Assembly: GCA_041601535.1 (NCBI GenBank)
Contig: JBFIHZ010000117.1
Coordinates: forward strand, 1 to 10,626
Length of the DNA: 10,626 nucleotides
Direction: 5' to 3'
From: JBFIHZ01 sp041601535
Lineage (GTDB): Bacteria > Pseudomonadota > Gammaproteobacteria > Xanthomonadales > SZUA-36
Numbering within the stretch: the stretch's first letter is position 1; every line of letters starts with the position of its first letter. The position numbers and the translations under genes are program-made. Under the pieces are notes generated by a model. That model ran no database searches, was not told the origin of the DNA, and saw only the letters and a list, made by a program, of their open reading frames with translations. Positions 1 to 6,252 of the stretch are shown one piece after another.

Positions 1-886
1 GGGCGCAGCTTACGCCGCGGAATTCGAGCCGGGTCAGTCCGGCCACGATCAACAGCGCGGCGCTGCCAAAAATCAGTATCCGCCAGTTCACGTAATAGCC
101 CTGGATCAGGCGGTCCTGGAACACCTCGGTATTGATCCGGCCGCCGGCCATCCATAACACCATGCCAGCCAGCAACAAGGTCCAGCCCAGGCCTTGCGGG
201 TGCCGGCGCAACCAGCCAGCCAGCAGCGCGCCGGCCAGGAATTCCAGCATATAGGGAAAGGCCAGGTATTGCTCATACACGCTCATGTGCTCCAGCTGGC
301 CGGGGTCATAGGCGTGGCGGACAAACTGGCTGTAGCCGCTCCAGCACAGCATGGCCAGGCTGGTGGCGGCTAACCACATGGTGCGGCGCAAACCGCTGGC
401 ACCAGCCAGCGCGATGACCAGCGCAAACAGCAGGTAGAACACCATTTCGAAAATCAGTGTCCAGCTGACCGGCAGCAGCAGGTGCTGCAGTGGCGTCGGC
501 CACAGCAGGAAAGAATCCAGCAGGTGTTTGTTAACCAGGTAGGACCCGCCGAGCAGGGTGAACAGGCCCAGCGCCAGCAGGTAAAAGGGCCAGTAACCGG
601 AATAGATGCGTGCCACCCGCCGCCGGGTGAACGCCCAGGCCGATGCTCCCCCCGCCGCATCGGCCGTGGTCCAGGCCATGATAAAGCCGGAAATGACAAA
701 GAAAATATCGACTCCGGCGAAGCCGCTGGCATGCGCCCAGCCAAACAAAGGTCCCGCGGCATGTCCGCTGGCGCGCACATGGTCAGCAGCGTGGTAAAGC
801 ACCACCAGAGCGGCAGCGATAAAACGCAGCCACTGGATATTGATCAGCATGCCGGATGCGGCCTTGGTGGTTGACTGTTCAGGCAT
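1..886 (-). CDS. Acyltransferase-3 family integral membrane protein (5' part only)
   Basis: The frame is open from the ATG at 886 to the window edge, giving 295 residues of a protein whose C-terminus is missing. The family (acyltransferase 3, OafA/NodX/OpgC type) moves acyl groups onto cell-surface sugars or lipids from within the inner membrane. Visible hallmarks: the R-x10-H motif (R21 and H32, within LRFIAAALVVLYH) at the start of the first membrane helix; the GVDIFFVISGF signature at about residues 59-69; and the basic stretch FTRRRVARIYSGYW at about 87-100. Several further hydrophobic helices follow. The acceptor substrate cannot be told. No clear Shine-Dalgarno site precedes the ATG at 886. 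An in-frame ATG at 850 (MLINIQWLRF) is an alternative start, also without one. It lies 86 bp downstream of the cyclase gene on the same strand and could share its transcript, although a hairpin sits between them. Confidence 0.88.
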   Translation of the reverse strand, partial: MPEQSTTKAASGMLINIQWLRFIAAALVVLYHAADHVRASGHAAGPLFGWAHASGFAGVDIFFVISGFIMAWTTADAAGGASAWAFTRRRVARIYSGYWPFYLLALGLFTLLGGSYLVNKHLLDSFLLWPTPLQHLLLPVSWTLIFEMVFYLLFALVIALAGASGLRRTMWLAATSLAMLCWSGYSQFVRHAYDPGQLEHMSVYEQYLAFPYMLEFLAGALLAGWLRRHPQGLGWTLLLAGMVLWMAGGRINTEVFQDRLIQGYYVNWRILIFGSAALLIVAGLTRLEFRGVSCA

Positions 887-901
887 TGCAGATCAATGCA
901 G

Positions 902-935
902 GGACAGCGGCTTGCAAGTCAGCCGGGTACTGTCC
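902..935 (-). other. Possible hairpin between cyclase and acyltransferase genes
   Basis: GGACAG (902-907) pairs with CTGTCC (930-935). Nested inside, CGGCT (908-912) pairs with AGCCG (921-925), leaving an 8-nt loop and a 4-nt bulge. It lies after the cyclase stop and about 15 nt before the acyltransferase start. No T-run follows on either strand, so it is not a canonical intrinsic terminator. It may attenuate read-through, stabilise an RNA end or hinder ribosome access. It may also be chance in GC-rich DNA. Confidence 0.25.
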
Positions 936-972
936 TCGTTGAGGGCGGCCTGATGCAACGGTAACAGGCGGA

Positions 973-1815
973 TTACTGCTCAGGCAGCACCGCCACGATA
1001 CGCAAGGGGCCGCCGCTGCCGCCGCTGATTTTCATCGGCAGCGCGATGACCTGAAAGCCGGTCTGCGGCAAGTCGGCCGGTAACGCCACGTTTTCAAACG
1101 CCGGGATATTGCGCTCGAATAAAATGCGGTGTGAGCTGAAAGAGCTTGAGGGCCCGTGATCGATGCTGGCGGTGTCAATGCCGATGGCGTTGATGGAACG
1201 CTCGTCCACCAGCCACTGGGCGGCATCCGGATGCAGCCCCGGGAATTGCAGCAGCGGTACACCCTCTGCGCCGCGCACGGCGGTGCCCAGATAGCTTTCC
1301 AGGTCTGGCCAGTGCTGCGCAAAACCGGTTCTGAGCAGAAGGATGATGCCGTCAGGCAGGGTGCCATGGCTGGCTTCCCAGGCTTTAAAGTCCTGCACTG
1401 AGACCTGATAGTTACGATCCGCTGCTGCCTGCTCGCTGACATCCACCACCACGGCTGGCCCGATCAGGCGTTGCAGCGGTATTTCGTCAGTGTGATGCCG
1501 GCCCGCGGCGAAATGGATTGGCGCATCCAGATGAGTGCCACCGTGTTCGGCTGTGCGAAAGGTATTGGCCTCGTAGTAGAAACCACCTTCAGTTACGCCC
1601 TTGAAATCGGATTCCAGCTCAAATCCGGGGGCGGTGGGCCAGAATACCGTGTCGGCATTGTACGCATGGGTCAGATCCACCAGCCGGCCCTGGCCAAACC
1701 CCACGTCGGCAACATCCGCAGTTCCAGTGCCAGACCCGGCCGATGCCGGAGCCTGTGCTTGCAGTTGCCCGTGGTGCAGAACGATGAATGCAATAACAGC
1801 GAACAGGTAATTCAT
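973..1815 (-). CDS. Exported cyclase family protein (KynB-like metal-dependent hydrolase fold)
   Basis: A 280-residue protein of the cyclase/kynurenine-formamidase-like family (Pfam cyclase). Residues 1-20 look like a signal peptide, so the protein probably acts in the periplasm, unlike cytoplasmic KynB. The family metal-binding motif HxGTHxDxPxH is intact as H91-GGT-H95-L-D97-API-H101. The family's first conserved block is VDLTHAYNADTVFWP (about 46-60), and IGIDTASIDHG (211-221) and SHRILFERNIPAFENV (228-243) are also typical. The substrate is unknown; relatives hydrolyse formylkynurenine, isatin or other amides and lactones, and no tryptophan-pathway neighbour is present. The start at 1815 is chosen because GAGGGGG (1832-1826) lies 10 nt upstream and the signal peptide begins there. 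The frame stays open to an ATG at 2010, but that 65-residue extension has no family similarity and would bury the signal peptide. Confidence 0.87.
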   Translation of the reverse strand: MNYLFAVIAFIVLHHGQLQAQAPASAGSGTGTADVADVGFGQGRLVDLTHAYNADTVFWPTAPGFELESDFKGVTEGGFYYEANTFRTAEHGGTHLDAPIHFAAGRHHTDEIPLQRLIGPAVVVDVSEQAAADRNYQVSVQDFKAWEASHGTLPDGIILLLRTGFAQHWPDLESYLGTAVRGAEGVPLLQFPGLHPDAAQWLVDERSINAIGIDTASIDHGPSSSFSSHRILFERNIPAFENVALPADLPQTGFQVIALPMKISGGSGGPLRIVAVLPEQ

Positions 1816-1925
1816 GGTGGCGTTTCCCCCTCGTTTCTCTGCCAACATCATAAATGCCCCAGGTGAGCAAGTCACTGACCGGGCACCGGGTTCCAGGGCC
1901 ACGGCAATCTGCAGCAGAAGTTTCA

Positions 1926-1958
1926 CGCCGCCAGGCCACTGCATGCGGCCTGGTGGCG
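1926..1958 (-). other. Strong hairpin in cyclase leader
   Basis: CGCCGCCAGGCC (1926-1937) and GGCCTGGTGGCG (1947-1958) form a 12-bp stem with 11 Watson-Crick pairs and one G:T pair, around a 9-nt loop. It sits about 110 bp upstream of the cyclase start codon. No T-run follows on either strand. It could be a 5'-leader structure of the cyclase mRNA or a DNA-level inverted repeat. Function unknown. Confidence 0.45.
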
Positions 1959-2120
1959 CGGCTGAATCGCTGGTCCTGTCTGTGCCTATGATGGTTCGCA
2001 TCGCCACCATCAGGTAACCGTGATCCGGGCGGCCTGGTTGCTTTGTAGTTATTACCCCGCCCTTGTAGGAATTGCCACTGGAATGAAACTGCAGTAGCGC
2101 AAGGGCTTGTTTTCACAGGC

Positions 2121-2136
2121 TGGCACACATTTTGAA
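2121..2136 (+). promoter_or_regulatory. Candidate sigma-54 (-24/-12) promoter for the sortase pair
   Basis: TGGCAC at 2121-2126 matches the -24 element. TTGAA at 2132-2136 sits where the -12 element TTGCW should be, with the correct GG-to-G spacing. The mismatch is A for C in the -12 GC, which weakens the call. Predicted transcription would start near 2147, about 35-60 nt before the candidate start codons. A sigma-70 reading (TTGTTT at 2107-2112 with TTGAAT or similar downstream) is also possible but poor. Confidence 0.33.
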
Positions 2137-2195
2137 TATTCACTGCTGAAAGACACAGGGATGTTGGAGTAAAGGGCCAACGTGCAATGGATTCC

Positions 2196-2200
2196 GGGAG
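2196..2200 (+). promoter_or_regulatory. Ribosome binding site deciding the sortase start
   Basis: GGGAG ends 5 nt before the GTG at 2206. The alternative upstream GTG at 2182 has only a weaker AAAGGG (2171-2176) at similar spacing. This favours 2206, giving an N-terminus MSYQQNKKKK that leads straight into the membrane anchor. Confidence 0.5.
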
Positions 2201-2205
2201 TGAAT

Positions 2206-3072
2206 GTGAGTTACCAACAAAACAAGAAAAAGAAATATCTTGAGCGGACCTTGTGGGTGCTGGCACTGGTCTGCGTATTGCCGTTTCTGGCCGCCTGGGC
2301 TTCCAGGGCGGTTGTCAGCCACGTGACCGCCAGCCCCATGGCTGCCGCCCCCAATACCGACAATGCGCTGGCCGCCAACAAGCTGCGGGCGGGTTCGGCG
2401 GATGTAAATCCACCGGAACTCAGTATGACGGCATCCGGCCACGGTATGGCTGAGACCGTGGATACAGCCGCCATCACCACCCAGCCTGGCAGCAGTGAAC
2501 CAATGCAGACCGAGGCACCGGAGCCCAATCAGGGCTTGTGGTCGCAGCGGCGACTGAGCGCTTTTGACCGGCTGCGTGAAACCTTCGCCCCGGACATGAT
2601 TGGCACGCTGGTCTTCGCCAGCAGTGATGAACGCGTCCCCGTGTTCTCGGGTGACAATGAAATCAACATGACCCTGGGCGCCGGCCATCTGCAGGATTCG
2701 GCGCCACTGGATGGCAGCGGCAACATCGCCATCACCGCTCATCGCGACGGTGCTTTCCGGGTACTAAAAGACATTAAGGTCGGCGACATCCTGATTCTGC
2801 AGACCACCGCGGGAGAGCGCATGTTCAGCGTGGCCAGCACCCAGGTGGTGACCCCGGACCGGGTAGACGTTCTGGATGATACCGAGGTGCCGACACTGAC
2901 CCTGATCACCTGCCACCCGTTTTATTACGTCGGCAGCGCTCCCAACCGCTTTATTGTGCAAGCGGAAGTGCTGCCGGCCGAAGTGACGCCCACCGCCGAG
3001 GCTGTGACGGCCTCTTTTACCGGGGCTTTACCGGCTGATGCCGGCCAGCGCCCCATTATCAACTCAAACTGA
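2206..3072 (+). CDS. Class D-like sortase (membrane-anchored transpeptidase)
   Basis: Sortases cut a C-terminal sorting signal and join the protein to an amine acceptor. From the GTG at 2206 the protein has 288 residues. A KKKK cluster and one hydrophobic anchor lie at about residues 15-34, followed by a long Ala/Pro/Thr-rich linker (to about 110) and the catalytic barrel (about 120-255). The catalytic triad is complete: H179 in ITAHRD, C236 in TLITC and R248 in APNRFIV. The block around TLITCHPFYYVGSAPNRF is what I expect of class D sortases rather than housekeeping class A. A hydrophilic tail of about 35 residues follows the barrel and is not needed for the fold. The gene at 3088, 15 bp downstream, encodes the likely substrate. 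The start could also be the GTG at 2182 (8 more residues). What the substrate is attached to in a Gram-negative envelope is unknown. Confidence 0.9.
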   Translation: MSYQQNKKKKYLERTLWVLALVCVLPFLAAWASRAVVSHVTASPMAAAPNTDNALAANKLRAGSADVNPPELSMTASGHGMAETVDTAAITTQPGSSEPMQTEAPEPNQGLWSQRRLSAFDRLRETFAPDMIGTLVFASSDERVPVFSGDNEINMTLGAGHLQDSAPLDGSGNIAITAHRDGAFRVLKDIKVGDILILQTTAGERMFSVASTQVVTPDRVDVLDDTEVPTLTLITCHPFYYVGSAPNRFIVQAEVLPAEVTPTAEAVTASFTGALPADAGQRPIINSN

Positions 3073-3087
3073 CCTGAGGAGATTTCC

Positions 3088-3648
3088 ATGAAACTACTGA
3101 CTATTCTGACCTGCTTTGTGCTGTTGCTGGCTGCGCCGGCGGCACAAGGTATTCAAAGTGACCAGATCCGCGGTGAAATCGTTGCTGTAGATGCATCTGA
3201 ACGTTCACTGACAGTGAAGATCACTGAATCCGGAAGCAATATTGAGACAGCGGAAGGTACGACCAAAACCTATCACGTACCCCGGGATGTGCCCATTGAG
3301 TACGATATCGACACGCGCCGTTACTCGGTTTATGACAATTTTGACTTCGCTGACATCCGTGCTGGCGACCGCGTATTGATGGACTTTGACCTGTTGCAGG
3401 ATGCGGATACCGTGATCAGCTTCCGTAACGAAGAAACCCGCAATGTGGCGGTGCGCGACCGCATCCGTACCGAAGGCCGTCTGGTCGACAATGATGACTT
3501 CAACGAAAGCGATCAGCGCATGGCATATAACGACAGCAGCAACCAGCGTTCCAGCTTGCCGGACTCAGCTTCCGGTCTGCCGATGTTTGCCCTGCTGGGC
3601 CTGTTGTTTGCCGGTCTTGCCGGTGCCGTACGGTTGACGCGCAGCTAA
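3088..3648 (+). CDS. Small exported protein with LPDSA sorting signal (probable sortase substrate)
   Basis: This 186-residue protein has a signal peptide (about 1-20) and an extracytoplasmic domain of about 22-115. That domain looks like a small beta-barrel of the DUF5666 kind: a 'GEIVAVDASERSLTVKI' strand pattern, then 'DIRAGDRVLMDF'. A polar, Asp/Asn/Ser-rich linker (about 131-156) follows. The C-terminus is a sorting signal: LPDSASG at 157-163, a hydrophobic helix (about 164-180) and a basic tail ending RLTRS. LPDSA matches the LPxTA pattern of class D substrates with Ser in place of Thr. A strong GAGGAG site lies before the ATG, 15 bp after the sortase stop, so the two genes are almost certainly co-transcribed. 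The barrel assignment rests on pattern only; the linkage to the sortase is the firmer claim. No enzyme motif is visible. Confidence 0.85.
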   Translation: MKLLTILTCFVLLLAAPAAQGIQSDQIRGEIVAVDASERSLTVKITESGSNIETAEGTTKTYHVPRDVPIEYDIDTRRYSVYDNFDFADIRAGDRVLMDFDLLQDADTVISFRNEETRNVAVRDRIRTEGRLVDNDDFNESDQRMAYNDSSNQRSSLPDSASGLPMFALLGLLFAGLAGAVRLTRS

Positions 3649-3732
3649 TCGGCGCCGGTCGTTACTGATCCAGGCCAGCAATGACATGGCTGGCCAGCGG
3701 TAATCAACCGGCAGCAATCAACTGAAGGAGTG

Positions 3733-3763
3733 GGGCGGCTGAAATTTCAGCCGCCCGTTTTTT
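3733..3763 (+). terminator. Rho-independent terminator of the sortase operon
   Basis: GGGCGGCTGAAA (3733-3744) is followed directly by its perfect reverse complement TTTCAGCCGCCC (3745-3756), then G and six T (3758-3763). The GC-rich stem plus T-run is a textbook intrinsic terminator for plus-strand transcription. There is no T-run on the opposite side, so it is one-directional. It sits 84 bp after the substrate gene stop. Confidence 0.95.
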
Positions 3764-3990
3764 ATTGCCGCAGTCATTTTTCTCAAGCGGGGTTCTGTTT
3801 TCATGGCTGCGGTGTGCTGAACCACGCGCACAGCCTTTGATCTGTTGGTCAGGTGCCGGAACAGGTTATGTTTGTTCCAGGCCCTGGTGTCTTTATGCTC
3901 CCCGGTATAAAAGCTTTGCTTGCGGCGAGATGTCAGCGGGCCGTCGCGGTCAGGCCCGAGCGGACCTGCGAAGGGTGATCTGCGAAGTGA

Positions 3991-4021
3991 GCAGGCCAGC
4001 CGCTTGCCGCAGCTGGCCTGC
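3991..4021 (-). terminator. Possible terminator hairpin of the PLD/cardiolipin synthase gene
   Basis: GCAGGCCAGC (3991-4000) and GCTGGCCTGC (4012-4021) form a perfect 10-bp stem with an 11-nt loop. It begins 8 bp beyond the stop codon of the minus-strand gene at 4030. The base run after the hairpin is not T-rich, so it is either a weak or non-canonical terminator or a 3'-end stabilising structure. Confidence 0.45.
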
Positions 4022-4029
4022 AGGTGGGA

Positions 4030-5310
4030 TTACAGTTGTGACTGCATCATCAGCGCAAACGGCTCGATCAGCTTGTGTGTCCATGGCCGATTCTCCCAGC
4101 GCTCATAGGTGTACTTTTTGCTCTGCAGCAGATCCTGTTCGAATACCTTGATTTGTTGCTCGGCAAATCCGCTGTCCAGCACATTGAGATTGTTCTCGTC
4201 ATTCAGCCGGAAGGAGCGTGCATCAAAATTGGTTGAGCCCACCATGGTCCAGTGGCGGTCAATCACCATCAGCTTGGTGTGGTACAGCGTAGGCTGGTAT
4301 TCGTAAATCTCAATTCCTGCCTGCAGCAACGGCCCCCACTTGCCGCGGGATGCATGGCGGGTAATATCGGAATCCGACTGTTCTCCGGCGGTCTGGATGC
4401 GGATGTGGACACCGCGCTCGCTGGCTTTGACCAGCGCCTCCACCAGCAGGTCGTCCGGTACGAAGTAGGCGGCACCAATGTCTATGCTCTCCTGCGCTGC
4501 AGTCACTGCCAGCAGGTACATGCTGCGCGCGCTTTCACCGCCCGCTCCGGGCGAACTGGTCACCGAATGCGCCGTCAGGTTTCCTGCCGGCGCCAGTTTC
4601 GGAAAGTAGTCTTCGCCATGCAGCAGTTGCCCTTCCGCCTTCTGCCAGTTATCCATAAAGGCGGCTTGCATCTGGCCTACCACCGGGCCTTCCACCCGGT
4701 AATGGTCGTCGCGAATATGATCTTCGTCTTCGGCATTTCCCGTCCATTCCTGGGCAATGCCCACGCCACCGGTAAAGCCGGTTTTGCCGTCGACAATCAG
4801 CAGTTTCCGGTGTGTGCGGTTGTTGAAGCGGTCCAGGCTGTACCAGGACAAAGGGCGGAATCGCTTGACCACCACGCCGGCCTCTTCCATCAGGTCGATC
4901 AGTTCAGGCCTCATTTGCTGACTGCCCAGCCAGTCCAGCAGCACATTCACCTTGACGCCGGCGCGGGCCCGTTCAGCCAGCGCTTCGGCGAAGTCGGTGG
5001 CAATCTGGCCTTGCCAGTAAACGAATGTCTCCAGGTTTACGCTGCGTTCGGCTGAGTGGATGGCCGAGAGCATGGCCGGGAATATTTCGTCGCCGTTATG
5101 CAGGGCGTCAACCCGGTTACCGTCCAGCAGCATATGGCCAAACAGTAAACTGATGTCGCGCCTGAACTGCGGACCGCGAATGTCATGCAGGTGGCCGGGT
5201 GCGGTAGCCACCATAGGCGCGGACGGGGTGAGGTTGGCGTAAATCAGCACCACGAAAATGGTGACCACGACGCTGATGGCGATAACAATCCACATAGGCT
5301 TCTTCTTCAT
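4030..5310 (-). CDS. Cardiolipin synthase-like phospholipase D family protein
   Basis: A 426-residue enzyme with one N-terminal membrane helix (about 7-25, after MKKK) and two PLD (HKD) half-domains. The first motif is H167-R-K169-x4-D174 followed by GFTGG. The second is H344-T-K346-x4-D351 followed by GSTNFD. Such enzymes condense phosphatidylglycerol with another phospholipid to make cardiolipin, or hydrolyse or transfer phosphatidyl groups. The length is close to E. coli ClsB (about 413), whereas ClsA has two N-terminal helices, so this is a single-anchor variant. It lies downstream of the lipid gene block on the same strand, but separated by 132 bp with its own promoter-like sequence. No Shine-Dalgarno site precedes the ATG at 5310, and the predicted mRNA start is only about 6 nt upstream. 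The exact substrate is uncertain. Confidence 0.87.
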   Translation of the reverse strand: MKKKPMWIVIAISVVVTIFVVLIYANLTPSAPMVATAPGHLHDIRGPQFRRDISLLFGHMLLDGNRVDALHNGDEIFPAMLSAIHSAERSVNLETFVYWQGQIATDFAEALAERARAGVKVNVLLDWLGSQQMRPELIDLMEEAGVVVKRFRPLSWYSLDRFNNRTHRKLLIVDGKTGFTGGVGIAQEWTGNAEDEDHIRDDHYRVEGPVVGQMQAAFMDNWQKAEGQLLHGEDYFPKLAPAGNLTAHSVTSSPGAGGESARSMYLLAVTAAQESIDIGAAYFVPDDLLVEALVKASERGVHIRIQTAGEQSDSDITRHASRGKWGPLLQAGIEIYEYQPTLYHTKLMVIDRHWTMVGSTNFDARSFRLNDENNLNVLDSGFAEQQIKVFEQDLLQSKKYTYERWENRPWTHKLIEPFALMMQSQL

Positions 5311-5322
5311 GTTCGGAACGGG

Positions 5323-5351
5323 TTAACAGGGCCGCAAGCACTTCTTGTCAA
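5323..5351 (-). promoter_or_regulatory. Sigma-70-type promoter for the PLD/cardiolipin synthase gene
   Basis: Read on the minus strand, a perfect TTGACA -35 box (5351-5346) is separated by exactly 17 nt from TGTTAA (5328-5323), a 3-of-6 match to the -10 box. The predicted start of transcription is near 5316, about 6 nt before the ATG at 5310. This fits the absence of a Shine-Dalgarno site. Confidence 0.45.
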
Positions 5352-5442
5352 AGCTGTTGTGCCGGCGCCAGGTGGGGTACCGTGGCGGGTGTCCTGCGCA
5401 GGTATTGGCAGCGCTGCGGGTTGATTGGTTACGGGGCGAAGG

Positions 5443-6228
5443 TCAGTTCGAAGTCCCATGGTGCCTCCTGTCGTAGATCAGGTAAGCCAGAAAAGCGGCC
5501 ACGCTGAACACGGAGATCCAGACCAGGCCGGTTTTAAGGCGGTCGATATCCTGGCCGAGAAAAGCGATCAGAGCGGCCAGAGGCAGGGTACCGGCTGCGG
5601 TGGCCAGCAGGAAATACCGAAAGCGCATGCTGACCAGGCCGGCGATGATGCTGACCGCATCGGTGGAAAGCACCGGTGACAGCCGTGCGGCAATTACCGC
5701 CCAGACACCGTGACGATGCACCTGGTGGCTGACTTTCCTGCGGGTCTGCTTACCCATCAGACGGTCCAGTGTGACCGGGCCAAAACTGCGTCCTATGGCA
5801 TAACCCAGCGAGGCAGCCAGCAGCATTCCGCACCAGGCGATGGCGCCGCCCAGCCACGGCCCGTAAGCCAGCACCGCGGCTACCATGGCAACCACTGAAG
5901 GTAAAACCGGAACCAGCGTTTGCATCAGCATCAGTGCGAAGATCACCACGAAACCCCACACACCGAAGCCACGCACCCACTGCTCAATGCGGTGCTGCTG
6001 TTCGCTGGCCAGCACCTGGTACGCCTGGTTGACCAGGGTATGGAATGCCGGCCAGAGAAAATACATCAGTACCAGCACCCCCAGCAGGATCAGCGGGATG
6101 ATCCAGCTCAGGTGACTTTGCTGGTGTGCCGTGCCTGGCTTGCTGTCGGCCGCCAGGTTGCCGGATGGCGTGTTCAATGCGCCCAATAAAATGACCGCAG
6201 GCGTTCCGCTGCCCAGCTGTATGCTCAT
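5443..6228 (-). CDS. TVP38/TMEM64 family (VTT/DedA-like) membrane protein
   Basis: A 261-residue multi-span inner-membrane protein. A hydrophilic N-terminus precedes the first helix (about 42-60). The VTT domain covers about 90-226: LVPVLPSVVAMVAAVLAYGPWLGG, then SLGYAIGRSFG (140-150) and the signature ARLSPVLSTDAVSIIAGL (181-198) followed by MRFRYFLLATAAGTLP. A last helix (about 234-252) and a basic tail follow. VTT/DedA proteins are linked to lipid scrambling, undecaprenyl-phosphate recycling and membrane homeostasis; the role of this branch is not settled. GAGGA ends 8 nt before the ATG at 6228. The gene follows the DUF2383-like gene by 24 bp, which supports co-transcription with the lipid kinase block. 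It is less likely a classical DedA because it has the TVP38 layout. Confidence 0.87.
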   Translation of the reverse strand: MSIQLGSGTPAVILLGALNTPSGNLAADSKPGTAHQQSHLSWIIPLILLGVLVLMYFLWPAFHTLVNQAYQVLASEQQHRIEQWVRGFGVWGFVVIFALMLMQTLVPVLPSVVAMVAAVLAYGPWLGGAIAWCGMLLAASLGYAIGRSFGPVTLDRLMGKQTRRKVSHQVHRHGVWAVIAARLSPVLSTDAVSIIAGLVSMRFRYFLLATAAGTLPLAALIAFLGQDIDRLKTGLVWISVFSVAAFLAYLIYDRRHHGTSN

Positions 6229-6252
6229 GACTGAAGTCCTCGAGTTTCGGGT

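Larger units (their letters stand above)
1816..2205. other. Divergent intergenic region between cyclase and sortase genes
   Basis: About 390 bases with no convincing gene. It holds the leader of the cyclase gene (minus strand), including a strong hairpin at 1926-1958, and the leader of the sortase gene (plus strand), including a sigma-54-like element at 2121-2136 and an 8-bp palindrome GAATATTC at 2134-2141. A minus-strand TAATAA near 2050 could be a -10 box for the cyclase gene, but no good -35 box accompanies it. Minus-strand frames crossing this stretch have no recognisable motifs. Confidence 0.6.
3649..4029. other. Intergenic region after the sortase operon
   Basis: These 381 bases hold no supported gene. 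They contain a small inverted repeat (GGCCAGC 3673-3679 with GCTGGCC 3689-3695), the terminator at 3733-3763, a promoter-like stretch around 3868-3906 (TTGTTC then TATGCT, and TATAAA near 3905) that leads into no recognisable gene, a CTGCGAAG direct repeat (3966-3973 and 3980-3987), and the hairpin at 3991-4021. A small RNA cannot be excluded. Confidence 0.55.

Noticed and set aside
908..918. The 11-mer CGGCTTGCAAG shared with 9626-9636
   Set aside because: By a rough estimate, about a dozen chance pairs of 11-mers are expected in a window of this size, so the match alone is not evidence of a common site.
1816..2010. N-terminal extension of the cyclase protein
   Set aside because: The extension has no similarity to the family and would place the signal peptide internally. 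A good Shine-Dalgarno site supports the start at 1815.
2140..2742. 200-codon minus-strand open frame
   Set aside because: It is antisense to the sortase and its promoter, with no family features.
3765..4151. 128-codon plus-strand open frame after the sortase terminator
   Set aside because: It starts at a TTG just after the terminator T-run, runs antisense into the PLD gene and has no family features.
4252..5055. 267-codon plus-strand open frame
   Set aside because: It is antisense to the PLD gene, whose frame carries both HKD motifs; this one is a shadow.
5349..5364. Sigma-54-like CGGCAC with TTTGA upstream of the PLD gene (minus strand)
   Set aside because: The two elements are two bases too far apart for sigma-54, and the TTGA is better explained as part of the TTGACA -35 box.
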